Assembly: GCF_003584645.1 (NCBI RefSeq) | Contig: NZ_AP017928.1 | Span: 5,965,501-6,029,500 of the forward strand | Origin: Methylocaldum marinum | GTDB taxonomy: Bacteria > Pseudomonadota > Gammaproteobacteria > Methylococcales > Methylococcaceae | Length of the DNA: 64,000 bases | Direction: 5' to 3' | Shown here: piece after piece, positions 19,472-28,391 of the stretch | How the letters are laid out: every line of letters begins with the position of its first letter | Numbering within the stretch: position 1 is the stretch's first letter | The notes under the pieces: generated by a model | Seen by the model: the letters and a program-made list of their open reading frames with translations, nothing else | Told to the model about the DNA's origin: nothing | Database searches by the model: none | Program-made: the position numbers and the translations under genes

Positions 19472-19684
19472 CGAAATCTCCCTAATTCGCCGGCTAGAAA
19501 ACTCGATTTTCCGATCGTGATGAACTTAGGAAACGTGCTCCGAGGAGACTGTGACAAATTCACATTTTGACGAAATCTTTACCGAAATTGGACGTTTCGG
19601 AAACGACACCGGTCCGACAACGGTGTTTCGACGCAGCTAGCCGTCACGCGCCGTTCACTAACCCGCGCGGCCGTGCGAGGCATT

Positions 19685-20237
19685 TCAGGAATGCCGAAGG
19701 TCGGTACCCAGGAGCCGTGCGGGCTCGACATCGCCGGGACGGCTGCCCTGGCGTGCAATCACGTGTGAGGCCAAGAGCAAGCCCAGGCGCAAGCAGGCTT
19801 CCGGTCCGGCTCCGCGGGCAAGCCCGTATAGAAACCCGGCATCGAAAGCATCGCCGCCGCCGGTTCGGTCGATGATGCTCGCCGGAAACGCAGGATGGGT
19901 AAAGTCTCCGGCCGGCCCCACGGCCACAGCACCCCGGGAGCCCAGGGTAACGATCAGAACGGTTGCGGGCGCCAGCCGTTTCCGGGCTTTCCGGAGATCA
20001 TTCGATCCGGTCCAGCGGCGCAATTCGGTGTGATTCATGAACACCCAGTCCAGCCGGGGGATCATTTCCGGAGAGGGGCCTTCATCCAGATCGCAAGAGA
20101 CGGTTGCGCCCCGTTGTTTGGCTAGACCGATCAAGGGCAAAGCGATCTCGGTCAAAGGCGTCGCCACGTGCAGGCGTTTGCTCCGCCCGAGGTGACCATG
20201 CGCTCGCTGCCGGTACTCCCTCCGGCCCCTGCTTGAC
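19685..20237 (-). pseudogene. N-terminally truncated PfkB-family sugar kinase
   Basis: Only the C-terminal half of a PfkB kinase is present. From the GTG at 20167 the frame gives 160 aa; it is open back to a TAG near 20238. The retained part includes 'LDWVFMNHTELRRWTG', 'VLIVTLGSRGAVAV' and PfkB signature 2 as 'DRTGGGDAFDAGFLYGLARG' with the catalytic Asp. Signature 1, the substrate lid and the start are missing, whereas intact members are about 300 aa. pcm begins only 75 bases beyond the upstream stop. Best read as a decaying gene; a short expressed fragment is possible but would lack the sugar site. Confidence 0.65.
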
Positions 20238-20265
20238 CCGGTCTATATTCGTAAGCCGGGTCAAG
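20232..20265. repeat. Perfect 10-bp inverted repeat before pcm
   Basis: CTTGACCCGG (20232-20241) and CCGGGTCAAG (20256-20265) are exact reverse complements around a 14-base AT-rich loop. It sits about 48 bases before the pcm start, so an operator or RNA hairpin for pcm is possible. No T-tract follows. Confidence 0.55.
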
Positions 20266-20312
20266 GCGGGTAAGATAGAACCATCCCGCCGCTCGGACCA
20301 AGCGAGGTCCCT

Positions 20313-21032
20313 ATGACGAAATTGTCTCAAATGATGCGCGAGATCGAGGAGGAGGTCGCACTCACTCGAACTTTGACCGGCATAGACAGATTGAGTGCGA
20401 GAGTACTCGATGCGATGCGAAGAATTCCCCGCGACCGTTTCGTGCCTTCCGAGTCCAAGGCTTACGCTTACGAGAATGGACCCTTGTCCATCGGTTATGG
20501 TCAAACCATTTCACAGCCGTACATGGTGGCTTTGATGACCGATCTGCTCGATCCCCAACCGGACGATGTCGTTCTCGAAATCGGGACTGGTTCCTGCTAT
20601 CAGGCCGCCGTGCTGTCGCTGTTGGTGAAACAGGTTTACTCGGTGGAAATCGTGGAGGAGCTCGCAGAGCAGGCCAAGGAACGGCTGAAACGTCTCGGAT
20701 ATGCCAACGTCGCAGTGCGTGTCGGCGACGGTTATTACGGCTGGCCGGAGCATGCACCTTATGACGGGATTATCGTCACCGCGGCCGCTCCGTATTTTCC
20801 GGAACCCTTGCTGGCTCAACTCAAGGCCGGAGGCAGAATGGTGATCCCGATCGGGCTGCCCTATCATCACCAGGAATTGATGCTGGTGGAAAAGAACGCG
20901 CAAGGCCAAATAGAAACCCGGAGCATCCTGGACGTCGCCTTCGTGCCCCTTATCGGGGATACGATGAACGAACCGGAGCGCGAATCCGTCACGCGCATTC
21001 ACCAGACGGATACGGATGGAGAACGACAATGA
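20313..21032 (+). CDS. pcm: Protein-L-isoaspartate O-methyltransferase
   Basis: Repairs damaged proteins by methylating L-isoaspartyl residues with SAM. 239 aa; GAGG lies 6 bases before the ATG at 20313. Family marks are 'IPRDRFVP', the substrate loop 'SIGYGQTISQPYMVALMTDL', SAM motif I 'VLEIGTGSCYQAAVL' (Cys where Gly is usual), motif II 'VYSVEIVEELAE', 'VRVGDGYYGWPEHAPYDGII' and 'GGRMVIPIG'. Slightly longer than the E. coli enzyme because of the N-terminal extension. It overlaps the following DksA/TraR-type gene by four bases (ATGA), so the two are probably translated together. Confidence 0.95.
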   Translation: MTKLSQMMREIEEEVALTRTLTGIDRLSARVLDAMRRIPRDRFVPSESKAYAYENGPLSIGYGQTISQPYMVALMTDLLDPQPDDVVLEIGTGSCYQAAVLSLLVKQVYSVEIVEELAEQAKERLKRLGYANVAVRVGDGYYGWPEHAPYDGIIVTAAAPYFPEPLLAQLKAGGRMVIPIGLPYHHQELMLVEKNAQGQIETRSILDVAFVPLIGDTMNEPERESVTRIHQTDTDGERQ

Positions 21033-21421
21033 ACGCATGCCTATCGGACGCCCAGATCAACGAACTGAAACAAGATTTGAACTGCCGCTTCGGAGAGCTC
21101 AGGGAAGAAATCCGCCAGGAACTCCTGGCCTCGGACAACGAGCAATACGTCGATCTCGCCGGACAAGTCCACGACATGGAGGAGGAATCCGTCGCGGACC
21201 TGCTGGTGGACCTCAACCTGGCGATCATCGATCGGCACATTCGCGAACTGCAGGCGATAGACGCCGCCCTGCTCAGAATTGCCAACAACGAGTACGGCAT
21301 TTGTATCGACTGCGACGGGGAAATCGGCTATCCGCGGCTGAAAGCCAATCCCGCCGCCGCGAGATGCCACGACTGCCAGGAGCGATACGAACACACCCAT
21401 GCCGCGTCGAAGACAAGCTGA
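21029..21421 (+). CDS. DksA/TraR-family zinc-finger protein
   Basis: 130 aa with a helical N-terminal part and a C-terminal C4 zinc finger: Cys-x2-Cys in 'GICIDCDGEIGYPRLKANP' and Cys-x2-Cys in 'ARCHDCQERYE'. This matches TraR/DksA proteins that bind the RNA polymerase secondary channel. It is shorter than canonical DksA (about 150 aa), and the coiled-coil tip could not be judged, so a DksA-like accessory role is inferred. The start overlaps the pcm stop by four bases. Confidence 0.85.
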   Translation: MNACLSDAQINELKQDLNCRFGELREEIRQELLASDNEQYVDLAGQVHDMEEESVADLLVDLNLAIIDRHIRELQAIDAALLRIANNEYGICIDCDGEIGYPRLKANPAAARCHDCQERYEHTHAASKTS

Positions 21422-21509
21422 CATCGAGAGCGGACGGCCGCTACGGCGGTGCGAAACGAAAGCGGGCCGAGGCGGCCGATGTCCGGTGTCGCGGCCTGAT
21501 CGCTTCGGC

Positions 21510-22748
21510 CTAATCCAGGATATGAGAGGCTAGGCCGTCCACCAGTTTCGGTTCGAACCAGGTCGATTTCGGGGGCATGACTTGTCCCGCGTCGGCCACG
21601 GCCATCAGATCCTCCATGCGGGTCGGATGCAGCGAAAACGCCAGGGCCATTTCACCCGAGTCGACCCGGCGTTCGAGTTCGTGAAGGCCCCGGACTCCCC
21701 CGACGAAGTCGATCCGCCGATCGCGGCGGGGATCGCTGATGCCGAGAACAGGCGAAATCAGATTGTCCTGCAGGAGGCTGACGTCGAGCCGTGCGACCGG
21801 ATCCGCCGGTATCAAATCGGATCGTATGGTCAGCTTGTACCAGTGTCCGCCGAGATACAGACCGAATTCGCCGGGATTTCCCGGCTTTACCGGATTGTCG
21901 GCTTTTTCTATCGCAAACCGCTCGGAGACCCGGTTCAGAAACCCGGCTTCGCTTAAGTGATTCAAGTCCTTGACCAGCCGGTTGTAATCCATGATGCGCA
22001 TCTGGTTGTGGGGAAATATCACCGACAGGAAGTATTCATGGCTTTCGTTTCCGGTGTGGCCGGGGCCGGATGGCCTGCGTGAAGCCGCGACTCGAGAAGC
22101 GGCCGCGGATCGGTGGTGTCCGTCGGCGATATAAAGCGCCGGCATGGCTTCGAACAGTTCGCTCAGGCGGGCGATGACGGTTTCGTCGCGAATCGCCCAA
22201 AGCGTATGGCGCACTCCGGATTCCGCTGCGGCCTCGGCTTCGGGAGGCTGCTCTGCGGATTCGGCCAGCAGCCGGTCGACTTCGGGCGCGTCGGGATAAG
22301 CCAATAGCACTGGCCCGGTTTGAGCGTTCAGCGCCAAGATCTGGCGCACCCGGTCGTCCTCCTTGTCGGGACGGGTGAACTCGTGTTTGCGGATACGATT
22401 GGCATCGTACGCGGCGACGCTGGCCGTCGCCACCAGGCCCAATTGAACGTGATCGCCCATGACCAGGCGGTAGGCGTAATAGAGCGGTCGTTGGTCGCGC
22501 GCCAGGACGCCGGACTCGATCATCCGTTTCAGATTCTCCGCGGCTTTCGCATAAACCGCGGCGGCATGGGGATCGGTTTCCGGGGGCAAATCGATCTCCG
22601 GCTTGGAAATGTGCAGGAAACTCCAGGGTCGACCCGCCGCCAGGGTTCTGGCTTCCACGGTATTCAATACGTCGTAGGGCGGGGCGATGACGTCGGCTGC
22701 GCGGCCAGGTGCCGGACGAAGTGCGGCGAACGGTCGGATGAGGGGCAT
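21510..22748 (-). CDS. DUF1015 family protein
   Basis: 412 aa, typical family length, from the ATG at 22748. Recognisable DUF1015 features include the start 'LIRPFAALRPAPGRAADVIA' followed by PPYDV, 'PWSFLHISKPEIDLP', 'HEFTRPDKEDDR', 'LYIADGHHRSAAASRVA' and 'YFLSVIFPHNQMRIMDYNR'. The conserved 'DGHHR' suggests a catalytic or metal site, but the biochemical function of the family is not established. It converges with the DksA/TraR-type gene. Confidence 0.88.
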   Translation of the reverse strand: MPLIRPFAALRPAPGRAADVIAPPYDVLNTVEARTLAAGRPWSFLHISKPEIDLPPETDPHAAAVYAKAAENLKRMIESGVLARDQRPLYYAYRLVMGDHVQLGLVATASVAAYDANRIRKHEFTRPDKEDDRVRQILALNAQTGPVLLAYPDAPEVDRLLAESAEQPPEAEAAAESGVRHTLWAIRDETVIARLSELFEAMPALYIADGHHRSAAASRVAASRRPSGPGHTGNESHEYFLSVIFPHNQMRIMDYNRLVKDLNHLSEAGFLNRVSERFAIEKADNPVKPGNPGEFGLYLGGHWYKLTIRSDLIPADPVARLDVSLLQDNLISPVLGISDPRRDRRIDFVGGVRGLHELERRVDSGEMALAFSLHPTRMEDLMAVADAGQVMPPKSTWFEPKLVDGLASHILD

Positions 22749-22975
22749 GTTCGTTTTCCCAAGGGTGATCGCTGAATTCTAACACCGGAACCGAGAAGCC
22801 TATCTCAATATAAAGAGTCGTATGACTTTCAGTAATTCCGCCGTGTTACAGGTCCAAGTGAGCAGAGAATGATGATGAACTGTAGCCCAATGTCCTGTAT
22901 GCTCCCTCGTCGTTCGATGCCTCTTGATTCAGCTATCCGAGTTTCAGTGTCTAGTCTAAAGATCTGTATTTCGAT

Positions 22976-23506
22976 ATGACCAAAGCCTATCGTCCCATTT
23001 TCGTTGCGGGGCTGCTTTTGCAAGCCGCCTGCGTCAGCGTATCGAATCAGCCGAGCGGGCCTTATCAGCCCGGCCAAATACCGGGTGAATCCACCGTCGA
23101 GCGGCAGTTGGTGCGCCCTCCGGCCATTGCCAGAGAAGTACCGCCGGCGCCGAAAGTCAGACCGCCCGCCAGAACCGAATCCGTCGCTTCATCGCCCGCT
23201 GTTCTTGCCCTGCTGAGCGAAGCCGAGAATAACCGCAAAGCGGGGCAATTGGACAATGCCGCCTCCGCGTTGGAAAGGGGTATACGGATTCAGCCGCGCA
23301 ATCCGCTGCTTTGGCACCAACTGGCCGAGGTTCGGCTGCAACAGCAACAGCCCGGTCTTGCCGAGGATTTGGCGAAAAAGTCGAACCAGCTCGCCAGAGG
23401 AAGCCAGCCGCTGACCCAAAAGAATTGGTCCATCATCGCTCGAGCGCGCCGGGCTAAGGGCGATATGACCGGCGCGGCGAAAGCGGAGCTCCAGGCCGGT
23501 TACTGA
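22976..23506 (+). CDS. Putative TPR lipoprotein
   Basis: 176 aa. The N-terminus is a short signal ending 'LLLQAAC', giving a lipid-anchored Cys near residue 19. A Pro-rich linker (about 25-70) leads to a TPR-like helical part: 'LSEAENNRKAGQLDNAASAL', 'RIQPRNPLLWHQLAEVRL', 'QPGLAEDLAKKSNQLA' and 'WSIIARARRAKGDMTGAAKA'. It likely acts as an envelope scaffold. The yoaA-type helicase gene starts one base after its stop, so the two are probably co-transcribed. Confidence 0.85.
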   Translation: MTKAYRPIFVAGLLLQAACVSVSNQPSGPYQPGQIPGESTVERQLVRPPAIAREVPPAPKVRPPARTESVASSPAVLALLSEAENNRKAGQLDNAASALERGIRIQPRNPLLWHQLAEVRLQQQQPGLAEDLAKKSNQLARGSQPLTQKNWSIIARARRAKGDMTGAAKAELQAGY

Positions 23507-23507
23507 C

Positions 23508-25436
23508 TTGCGGGATTTTTATCGGATCTTGGGGGCGGAAGGCCCTTTCGCCCAGTGCTTGCCTGGGTTTCGTCCGCGCCAGGCGCAGGCGGAGATGGCG
23601 CAGGCGGTCAAGCAGGCCATGGATAGTAAATGCAGTCTGGTTGCGGAAGCGGGAACCGGCACCGGCAAGACTTTGGCCTATCTGGCTCCGGCGGCTCTAT
23701 CGGGCAAGAAGGTTATCGTTTCGACCGCTACCAAGACGCTTCAGGATCAACTTTTTCGCAAGGATTTGCCCCTGGTGCGGCGAGCGGTGGCCGTGCCGTT
23801 CAAGGCCGTGCTCCTGAAGGGGCGGGCCAATTATCTGTGCCCCTATCGTCTGGAAAATACCCTGGGATTCAAGGTCGGGTACGGAGCGCGCGAGGCCTCC
23901 GCCCTGGAGGCCATACGGCGCTGGAGCAGAATTACCCGAACCGGCGACGTGGCGGAAGTGGCGGATGTGCCGGAATCCTCGATGCTTTGGCCGTCGGTGA
24001 CCTCGACCGGCGACAACTGCCTGGGCCAGGAATGTCCAAAATATGAAGACTGCTTTCTGGTGAAAGCGCGCCGGAGCGCCCAGGATGCCGAAATTCTGGT
24101 GATCAATCATCATCTCCTGTGGGCCGACTGGACCTTGAAGAACGACGGTTTCGGCGAGCTTTTGCCGGACTGCGAAGCGATCGTGGTGGACGAGGCCCAC
24201 CAATTCGTCGAGTCGGCCGCACAGTTCCTCGGCTTGAGCATCAGCTCGCGTCAGCTGCACGGCTTGGCGGACGACATCCTGATGGAGCGCCTCAAGAACG
24301 CGAAAGACATGCCGCAGTTGCTCGAACAGGCCGAATTGCTGGAGCAGTCGGCAGCGGAGTTGCGGCTGGCCTTGGGTGAACCGTCGCGGCGCGAGGCCTG
24401 GCATCGGGTGGCGAGCGATTCGGCGGTGACCGAAAAACTGGCGGAACTGCGCCGGCATTTGCGCGGCCTCGAGGGCGTCCTGAAGGAAGCGGCGGTTCGC
24501 GGCAAGGGCTTGGAATCGTGCTGGAAACGTTGTACGGAGCTGGGCACTCGCCTGGACACCTTCGATAAGGACGAAGGCACCGAGGCCGTACGCTGGTTCG
24601 AAGTGTACAAGCACAGTTTTTCCCTTAACCGTACCCCCTTGGCCATAGCCGGCGAATTCGCGCGGTTTCGCAAACACAGCCAGGCGGCCTGGATCTTCGC
24701 ATCGGCAACGCTCACGGTAAGCGGCCGATTCGATCATTTCGTCGGCCAATTGGGGCTGGCCGGAGCGGAATGCCGAGCCTGGGAAAGCCCGTTCGATTAC
24801 CGAAACCGGTGTCTTCTCTTTTTGCCGCCGGGGCTGCCGGACCCGGCCACCGACGGCTTCACCCGTGCCGTGGTGGCTGCTGCGTTGCCGGTACTGAAAG
24901 CCAGCCGCGGCAGGGCATTCATGTTGTTTACCTCGCATCAGGCCTTGTCCGAAGCGGCCGCGCTGATTGCCCGGCATCTCGACTATCCGCTGTTCGTTCA
25001 GGGCGAGCGGCCGAAGGCGGTGCTCCTGGAAACATTCAAGCAGGCGGGCAACGGCATTCTGCTCGGTACCGGAAGTTTTTGGGAAGGGGTGGACGTTCCG
25101 GGGCCGGCGCTGTCCTGTGTCATCATCGACAAATTGCCGTTTGCTTCGCCCAGCGACCCGGTGCTCAATGCCAGGCTCGAGACTTTGCGCCGCAGCGGGC
25201 TGAATCCGTTCGCCACCTATCAGCTGCCGGCCGCGACCATCGCGCTCAAGCAGGGCGTGGGACGGTTGATCCGGGACCAGGAGGACCGCGGCGTGCTAAT
25301 GTTGTGCGATCCGCGCATCCTGTCCCGATCCTACGGGAAGGTGTTTCTGAACAGCCTGCCGGATATGCCGAGGACTCGTTCGCTCGCCGACGTGCAGCGG
25401 TTTTTCTCCAGTGATATCGAAGAGATTGCGGTATGA
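23508..25436 (+). CDS. yoaA: DinG/YoaA-type ATP-dependent DNA helicase
   Basis: 642 aa, XPD-like superfamily 2 helicase. Start taken as the TTG at 23508, one base after the previous stop; the next ATG would remove the Q-like motif 'GFRPRQAQAEM'. Walker A is 'AEAGTGTGKTLAYLAPAALS'. Iron-sulfur cluster cysteines appear in 'GRANYLCPYR' and 'NCLGQECPKYEDCF'. Walker B/DEAH is 'AIVVDEAHQF'. Later motifs are 'WIFASATLTVSG', 'RAFMLFTSHQAL', 'GTGSFWEGVDVPG' and 'LKQGVGRLIRDQED'. All motifs look intact. YoaA in E. coli aids repair of damaged replication forks. The stop overlaps tsaB by four bases. Confidence 0.93.
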   Translation: MRDFYRILGAEGPFAQCLPGFRPRQAQAEMAQAVKQAMDSKCSLVAEAGTGTGKTLAYLAPAALSGKKVIVSTATKTLQDQLFRKDLPLVRRAVAVPFKAVLLKGRANYLCPYRLENTLGFKVGYGAREASALEAIRRWSRITRTGDVAEVADVPESSMLWPSVTSTGDNCLGQECPKYEDCFLVKARRSAQDAEILVINHHLLWADWTLKNDGFGELLPDCEAIVVDEAHQFVESAAQFLGLSISSRQLHGLADDILMERLKNAKDMPQLLEQAELLEQSAAELRLALGEPSRREAWHRVASDSAVTEKLAELRRHLRGLEGVLKEAAVRGKGLESCWKRCTELGTRLDTFDKDEGTEAVRWFEVYKHSFSLNRTPLAIAGEFARFRKHSQAAWIFASATLTVSGRFDHFVGQLGLAGAECRAWESPFDYRNRCLLFLPPGLPDPATDGFTRAVVAAALPVLKASRGRAFMLFTSHQALSEAAALIARHLDYPLFVQGERPKAVLLETFKQAGNGILLGTGSFWEGVDVPGPALSCVIIDKLPFASPSDPVLNARLETLRRSGLNPFATYQLPAATIALKQGVGRLIRDQEDRGVLMLCDPRILSRSYGKVFLNSLPDMPRTRSLADVQRFFSSDIEEIAV

Positions 25437-26125
25437 AGATTCTGGCCATCGAGACTGCCACGGAAGCGTGTTCGGCCGCCTTGCTGGTCGACGATACCGT
25501 GCTCGAACGTTACGAGTTGGCGCCGCGACAGCATAATCGGCTGATTCTGCCGATGATCGATTCTTTGTTGGCCGAAGCGGGGATCACGATTTTCCAGGTC
25601 GACGCGCTCGCTTTCGGACGAGGACCGGGTTCATTTACCGGAGTCCGTATCGCGGCCGGTGTGACTCAGGGCATCGCGTTCGGCGCCGATCTCCCGGTAG
25701 TTCCGATTTCGACGCTGGCAACCCTGGCGCAGGCTGTCTTCACCTGGGCTCCGGAACCTGTCGCGTTTCCTTGCATCGATGCGCGCATGGGAGAAGTGTA
25801 CTGGGCGGTTTACCGCAGGGGAGAATCCGGGATGGCTGAGCTTCTCGGCGAGGAAGCGGTGCTGTCCGCGGGTCGGGTCTGGTTCCCCGATCAAGCCGAA
25901 GGCATCGGCATCGGCAGCGGCTGGAAGACCTACGGATCCGTTCTCCGGGAGCGTTTGGGCAGAGGCCTCGTGAGTATTCTGCCCGACCGCTTCCCGCGCG
26001 CGGCCATGGTCGCCCGTCTCGGAGACCATGCTTTTCGCCGGGGTGTGTTCGTGGAGCCGGATCAGGCGTTGCCGGTTTATCTGCGCGATAACGTGGCGAA
26101 AAAGCCGGGGCCCCGTTTCGGCTGA
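25433..26125 (+). CDS. tsaB: tRNA t6A threonylcarbamoyl transferase subunit TsaB
   Basis: Non-catalytic ASKHA-fold partner of TsaD in the threonylcarbamoyladenosine-37 pathway. 230 aa, as expected. Landmarks are 'MKILAIETATEACSAALL', 'RQHNRLILPMIDSLL', 'FGRGPGSFTGVRIAAGVTQG' and 'DARMGEVYWAVY'. It overlaps yoaA by four bases (ATGA). The next gene, yciO, belongs to the family that makes threonylcarbamoyl-AMP, so two t6A-related families sit side by side. Confidence 0.95.
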   Translation: MKILAIETATEACSAALLVDDTVLERYELAPRQHNRLILPMIDSLLAEAGITIFQVDALAFGRGPGSFTGVRIAAGVTQGIAFGADLPVVPISTLATLAQAVFTWAPEPVAFPCIDARMGEVYWAVYRRGESGMAELLGEEAVLSAGRVWFPDQAEGIGIGSGWKTYGSVLRERLGRGLVSILPDRFPRAAMVARLGDHAFRRGVFVEPDQALPVYLRDNVAKKPGPRFG

Positions 26126-26211
26126 CCGGCCGACGGCGTCGCGCTGCGCGCATCGCTGGAACAGGCAAGGGAAAAGCCCCTGAGGAGGGGGCTCTATAGT
26201 AAACTATCCGG

Positions 26212-26832
26212 ATGGCTCAGTATTTTCAGATTCATCCGGATAATCCGCAGGTTCGGCTGATCCGCCGCAGCGTCGAGATCATTCGCGACGAGGGTGTGAT
26301 CGTTTTTCCGACCGATTCGTCGTATGCGCTCGGCTGCCGGATGGATAACAAGACCGGGTTGGACCGCATCCGCCGAATACGCCAGCTGGAGGAAGATCAC
26401 AATTTTACCCTGGTCTGCAGGGATCTTTCGCAGATATCGACTTTCGCGAAGATCAACAACGAAGCCTTCCGGCTGATCAAATCACTGACGCCGGGGCCGT
26501 TTACCTTCATCCTCAAGGCGACCCGTGAGACGCCGCGCCGTCTGCAGCATTCCAAGCGCAAAACTATCGGTATTCGCCTGCCGGACAACCCGATCACGCT
26601 GGCGCTCGTGGCGGAGTTGAACGAGCCCTTGTTCAGTTCGACTCTGATTCTGCCCGGAGAGGATGATGCCATGAGCGATCCCGAAGACATTCGCGACCGC
26701 CTTGAAAAAGAGGTGGATCTCATCGTCGATGCCGGGGTGGTTCCCTATACGCCGACCACTATTATCGGCTTCATGGAGGATACGCCCGAGATCGTCCGGC
26801 AAGGATCGGGCATCGTCACCTCGCTTCAGTAA
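26212..26832 (+). CDS. yciO: YciO/Sua5/YrdC-family protein
   Basis: 206 aa, close to E. coli YciO in length and start ('MAQYFQIHPDNPQVRLIRRS'). The YrdC fold is shown by 'GVIVFPTDSSYALGC', 'RIRRIRQLEEDHNFTLVC', 'LTPGPFTFILKA' and 'SKRKTIGIRLPDNP'. Relatives (TsaC/Sua5) make threonylcarbamoyl-AMP for t6A; the activity of YciO itself is weaker or different. The 86-base gap after tsaB holds a small hairpin (AGCCCC 26175-26180 with GGGGCT 26188-26193) ending 18 bases before the ATG. It lacks a T-tract and might affect translation. Confidence 0.9.
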   Translation: MAQYFQIHPDNPQVRLIRRSVEIIRDEGVIVFPTDSSYALGCRMDNKTGLDRIRRIRQLEEDHNFTLVCRDLSQISTFAKINNEAFRLIKSLTPGPFTFILKATRETPRRLQHSKRKTIGIRLPDNPITLALVAELNEPLFSSTLILPGEDDAMSDPEDIRDRLEKEVDLIVDAGVVPYTPTTIIGFMEDTPEIVRQGSGIVTSLQ

Positions 26833-26858
26833 TCCCACTCCTTCTTAAGATTGCACCA

Positions 26859-27506
26859 ATGGAAGAACTTACCTTTGCTCAACGTGTCGCCGTTTGGATT
26901 CTCCCGGTTCTTTTCGCCATCACCCTGCATGAAGTGGCGCACGGCTGGGTCGCCAGGCTGCTGGGCGACAACACGGCAGCCCGGCTCGGGCGTCTGTCCT
27001 TGAACCCGATGCATCACATTGACCCCATCGGTACCGTGCTGCTGCCCGGACTGTTGTTAGCGGTGGGCGGCATTATTTTCGGCTGGGCCCGACCCGTGCC
27101 GGTGGACTTCGGCAAGCTGCGGCACCCGAAACGCGACATGGCGCTGGTCGCCGTGGCGGGCCCCACCGCCAATCTTCTGATGGCGATCGGCTGGGCGCTC
27201 GTCGCCCGTTTGGCCAGTGCCGTGGATTTCGAGTACGTGTCGGTGCCGCTTGGACTCATGGGTATCGCGGGCATCGTGATCAATATTGTGTTGATGCTCT
27301 TGAATCTTCTTCCGATTCCACCGCTCGACGGAGGGCGGATCGCGGCAAGTTTAATGCCGACCAGGATGGCCATAAAATTCAGCCAGATCGAACCCTACGG
27401 TTTCTTCATTCTGTTGGCTCTGATCGCCAGCGGAGGACTGTCCATGATTCTGGGTTTTCCGATTCACGTCATGCAGCGCTTGCTGTTCGGTTTCGCCGGT
27501 CTGTAG
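26859..27506 (+). CDS. Site-2 protease-type (M50) membrane metalloprotease
   Basis: 215 aa with five or six hydrophobic segments. The zinc motif HExxH is 'ITLHEVAHGWVARLLGD' near residue 25, and the third ligand region is 'NLLPIPPLDGGR' near residue 150. 'WARPVPVDF' is also typical of the rhomboid-sized M50 group that lacks a PDZ domain. Substrate unknown. Its stop is followed at once by the scpA ATG, so it is translated in tandem with the segregation genes. Confidence 0.9.
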   Translation: MEELTFAQRVAVWILPVLFAITLHEVAHGWVARLLGDNTAARLGRLSLNPMHHIDPIGTVLLPGLLLAVGGIIFGWARPVPVDFGKLRHPKRDMALVAVAGPTANLLMAIGWALVARLASAVDFEYVSVPLGLMGIAGIVINIVLMLLNLLPIPPLDGGRIAASLMPTRMAIKFSQIEPYGFFILLALIASGGLSMILGFPIHVMQRLLFGFAGL

Positions 27507-28391
27507 ATGAATGAGCCGGCGGATTGTGAAAATCCCGGCGTATCGAGCCCTGAGCGGGAAGCACGGCAGGGAGGTTCACCGCCCGTAAGCGAACAGGCTG
27601 CGCCCATGGCGCCGTTGGCCGTGGTCAACGGCTCGCCCTTCACGGAGTTGCCGGAAGACCTCTATATCCCGCCCGATGCGCTGGAAGTCATTCTGGAGAC
27701 TTTCGAAGGTCCGCTCGATCTTCTGCTTTATCTGATCCGCCGGGAAAACCTGTCGGTCGTGGATATTCCGATCGCCGACATCACGCGGCAGTACATCGCC
27801 TATATCGAAATGATGAGCGAACTTCGAATCGAGCTGGCCGCCGAATACCTGCTGATGGCGGCCATTCTGGCCGAGATCAAGTCCCGCATGTTGCTGCCCC
27901 GCCCGGTACGCCTGGAGCAGGAAGAAGAGGATCCCCGTGCCGAGCTGGTGCGGCGGCTTCAGGAGTACGAACGCTACAAGCATGCCGCCCAGGAGCTCGA
28001 TGCCTTGCCGCGGTGCGAGCGCGACGTGTTCGAAACCTCTGCGGATACCGGAGCGATCAAGGTCAAGAAGGTTTATCCCGAAGTAGACCTGAAGGAGGTA
28101 CTTCTGGCTTTCCAGGAAGTATTGCGGCGCGCCGAGCGGCTGACGCATCATCAGATCAAACGCGAGCCTCTGTCGGTACGCGAGCGCATGGCGAGCATAC
28201 TGGCTCGACTGCAAACCCACTTGCCGGTCCCGTTTTCCAGCTTGTTCGAACGCAAGGAGGGGCGGCACGGTGCCGTCGTTTCGCTGCTGGCTATCCTGGA
28301 GCTCAGCAAGGAGCGTTTGATCGAGATCATTCAGGAGGAACCCATGGGCGACTTGCAAGTCAGACCTTTGGTGGCTTCCGGTGCCGATTGA
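27507..28391 (+). CDS. scpA: Segregation and condensation protein A
   Basis: Kleisin subunit of the SMC-ScpAB condensin complex. 294 aa with a non-conserved 45-residue N-terminal extension before the family domain. Landmarks are 'ETFEGPLDLLLYLIRRENLS', 'DIPIADITRQYIAYI', 'LAAEYLLMAAILAEIKSRML' followed by LPRP, and a C-terminal winged helix with 'EGRHGAVVSLLAILELSKE'. The ATG directly follows the protease stop; the C-terminus overlaps scpB by about 10 bases. Confidence 0.95.
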   Translation: MNEPADCENPGVSSPEREARQGGSPPVSEQAAPMAPLAVVNGSPFTELPEDLYIPPDALEVILETFEGPLDLLLYLIRRENLSVVDIPIADITRQYIAYIEMMSELRIELAAEYLLMAAILAEIKSRMLLPRPVRLEQEEEDPRAELVRRLQEYERYKHAAQELDALPRCERDVFETSADTGAIKVKKVYPEVDLKEVLLAFQEVLRRAERLTHHQIKREPLSVRERMASILARLQTHLPVPFSSLFERKEGRHGAVVSLLAILELSKERLIEIIQEEPMGDLQVRPLVASGAD

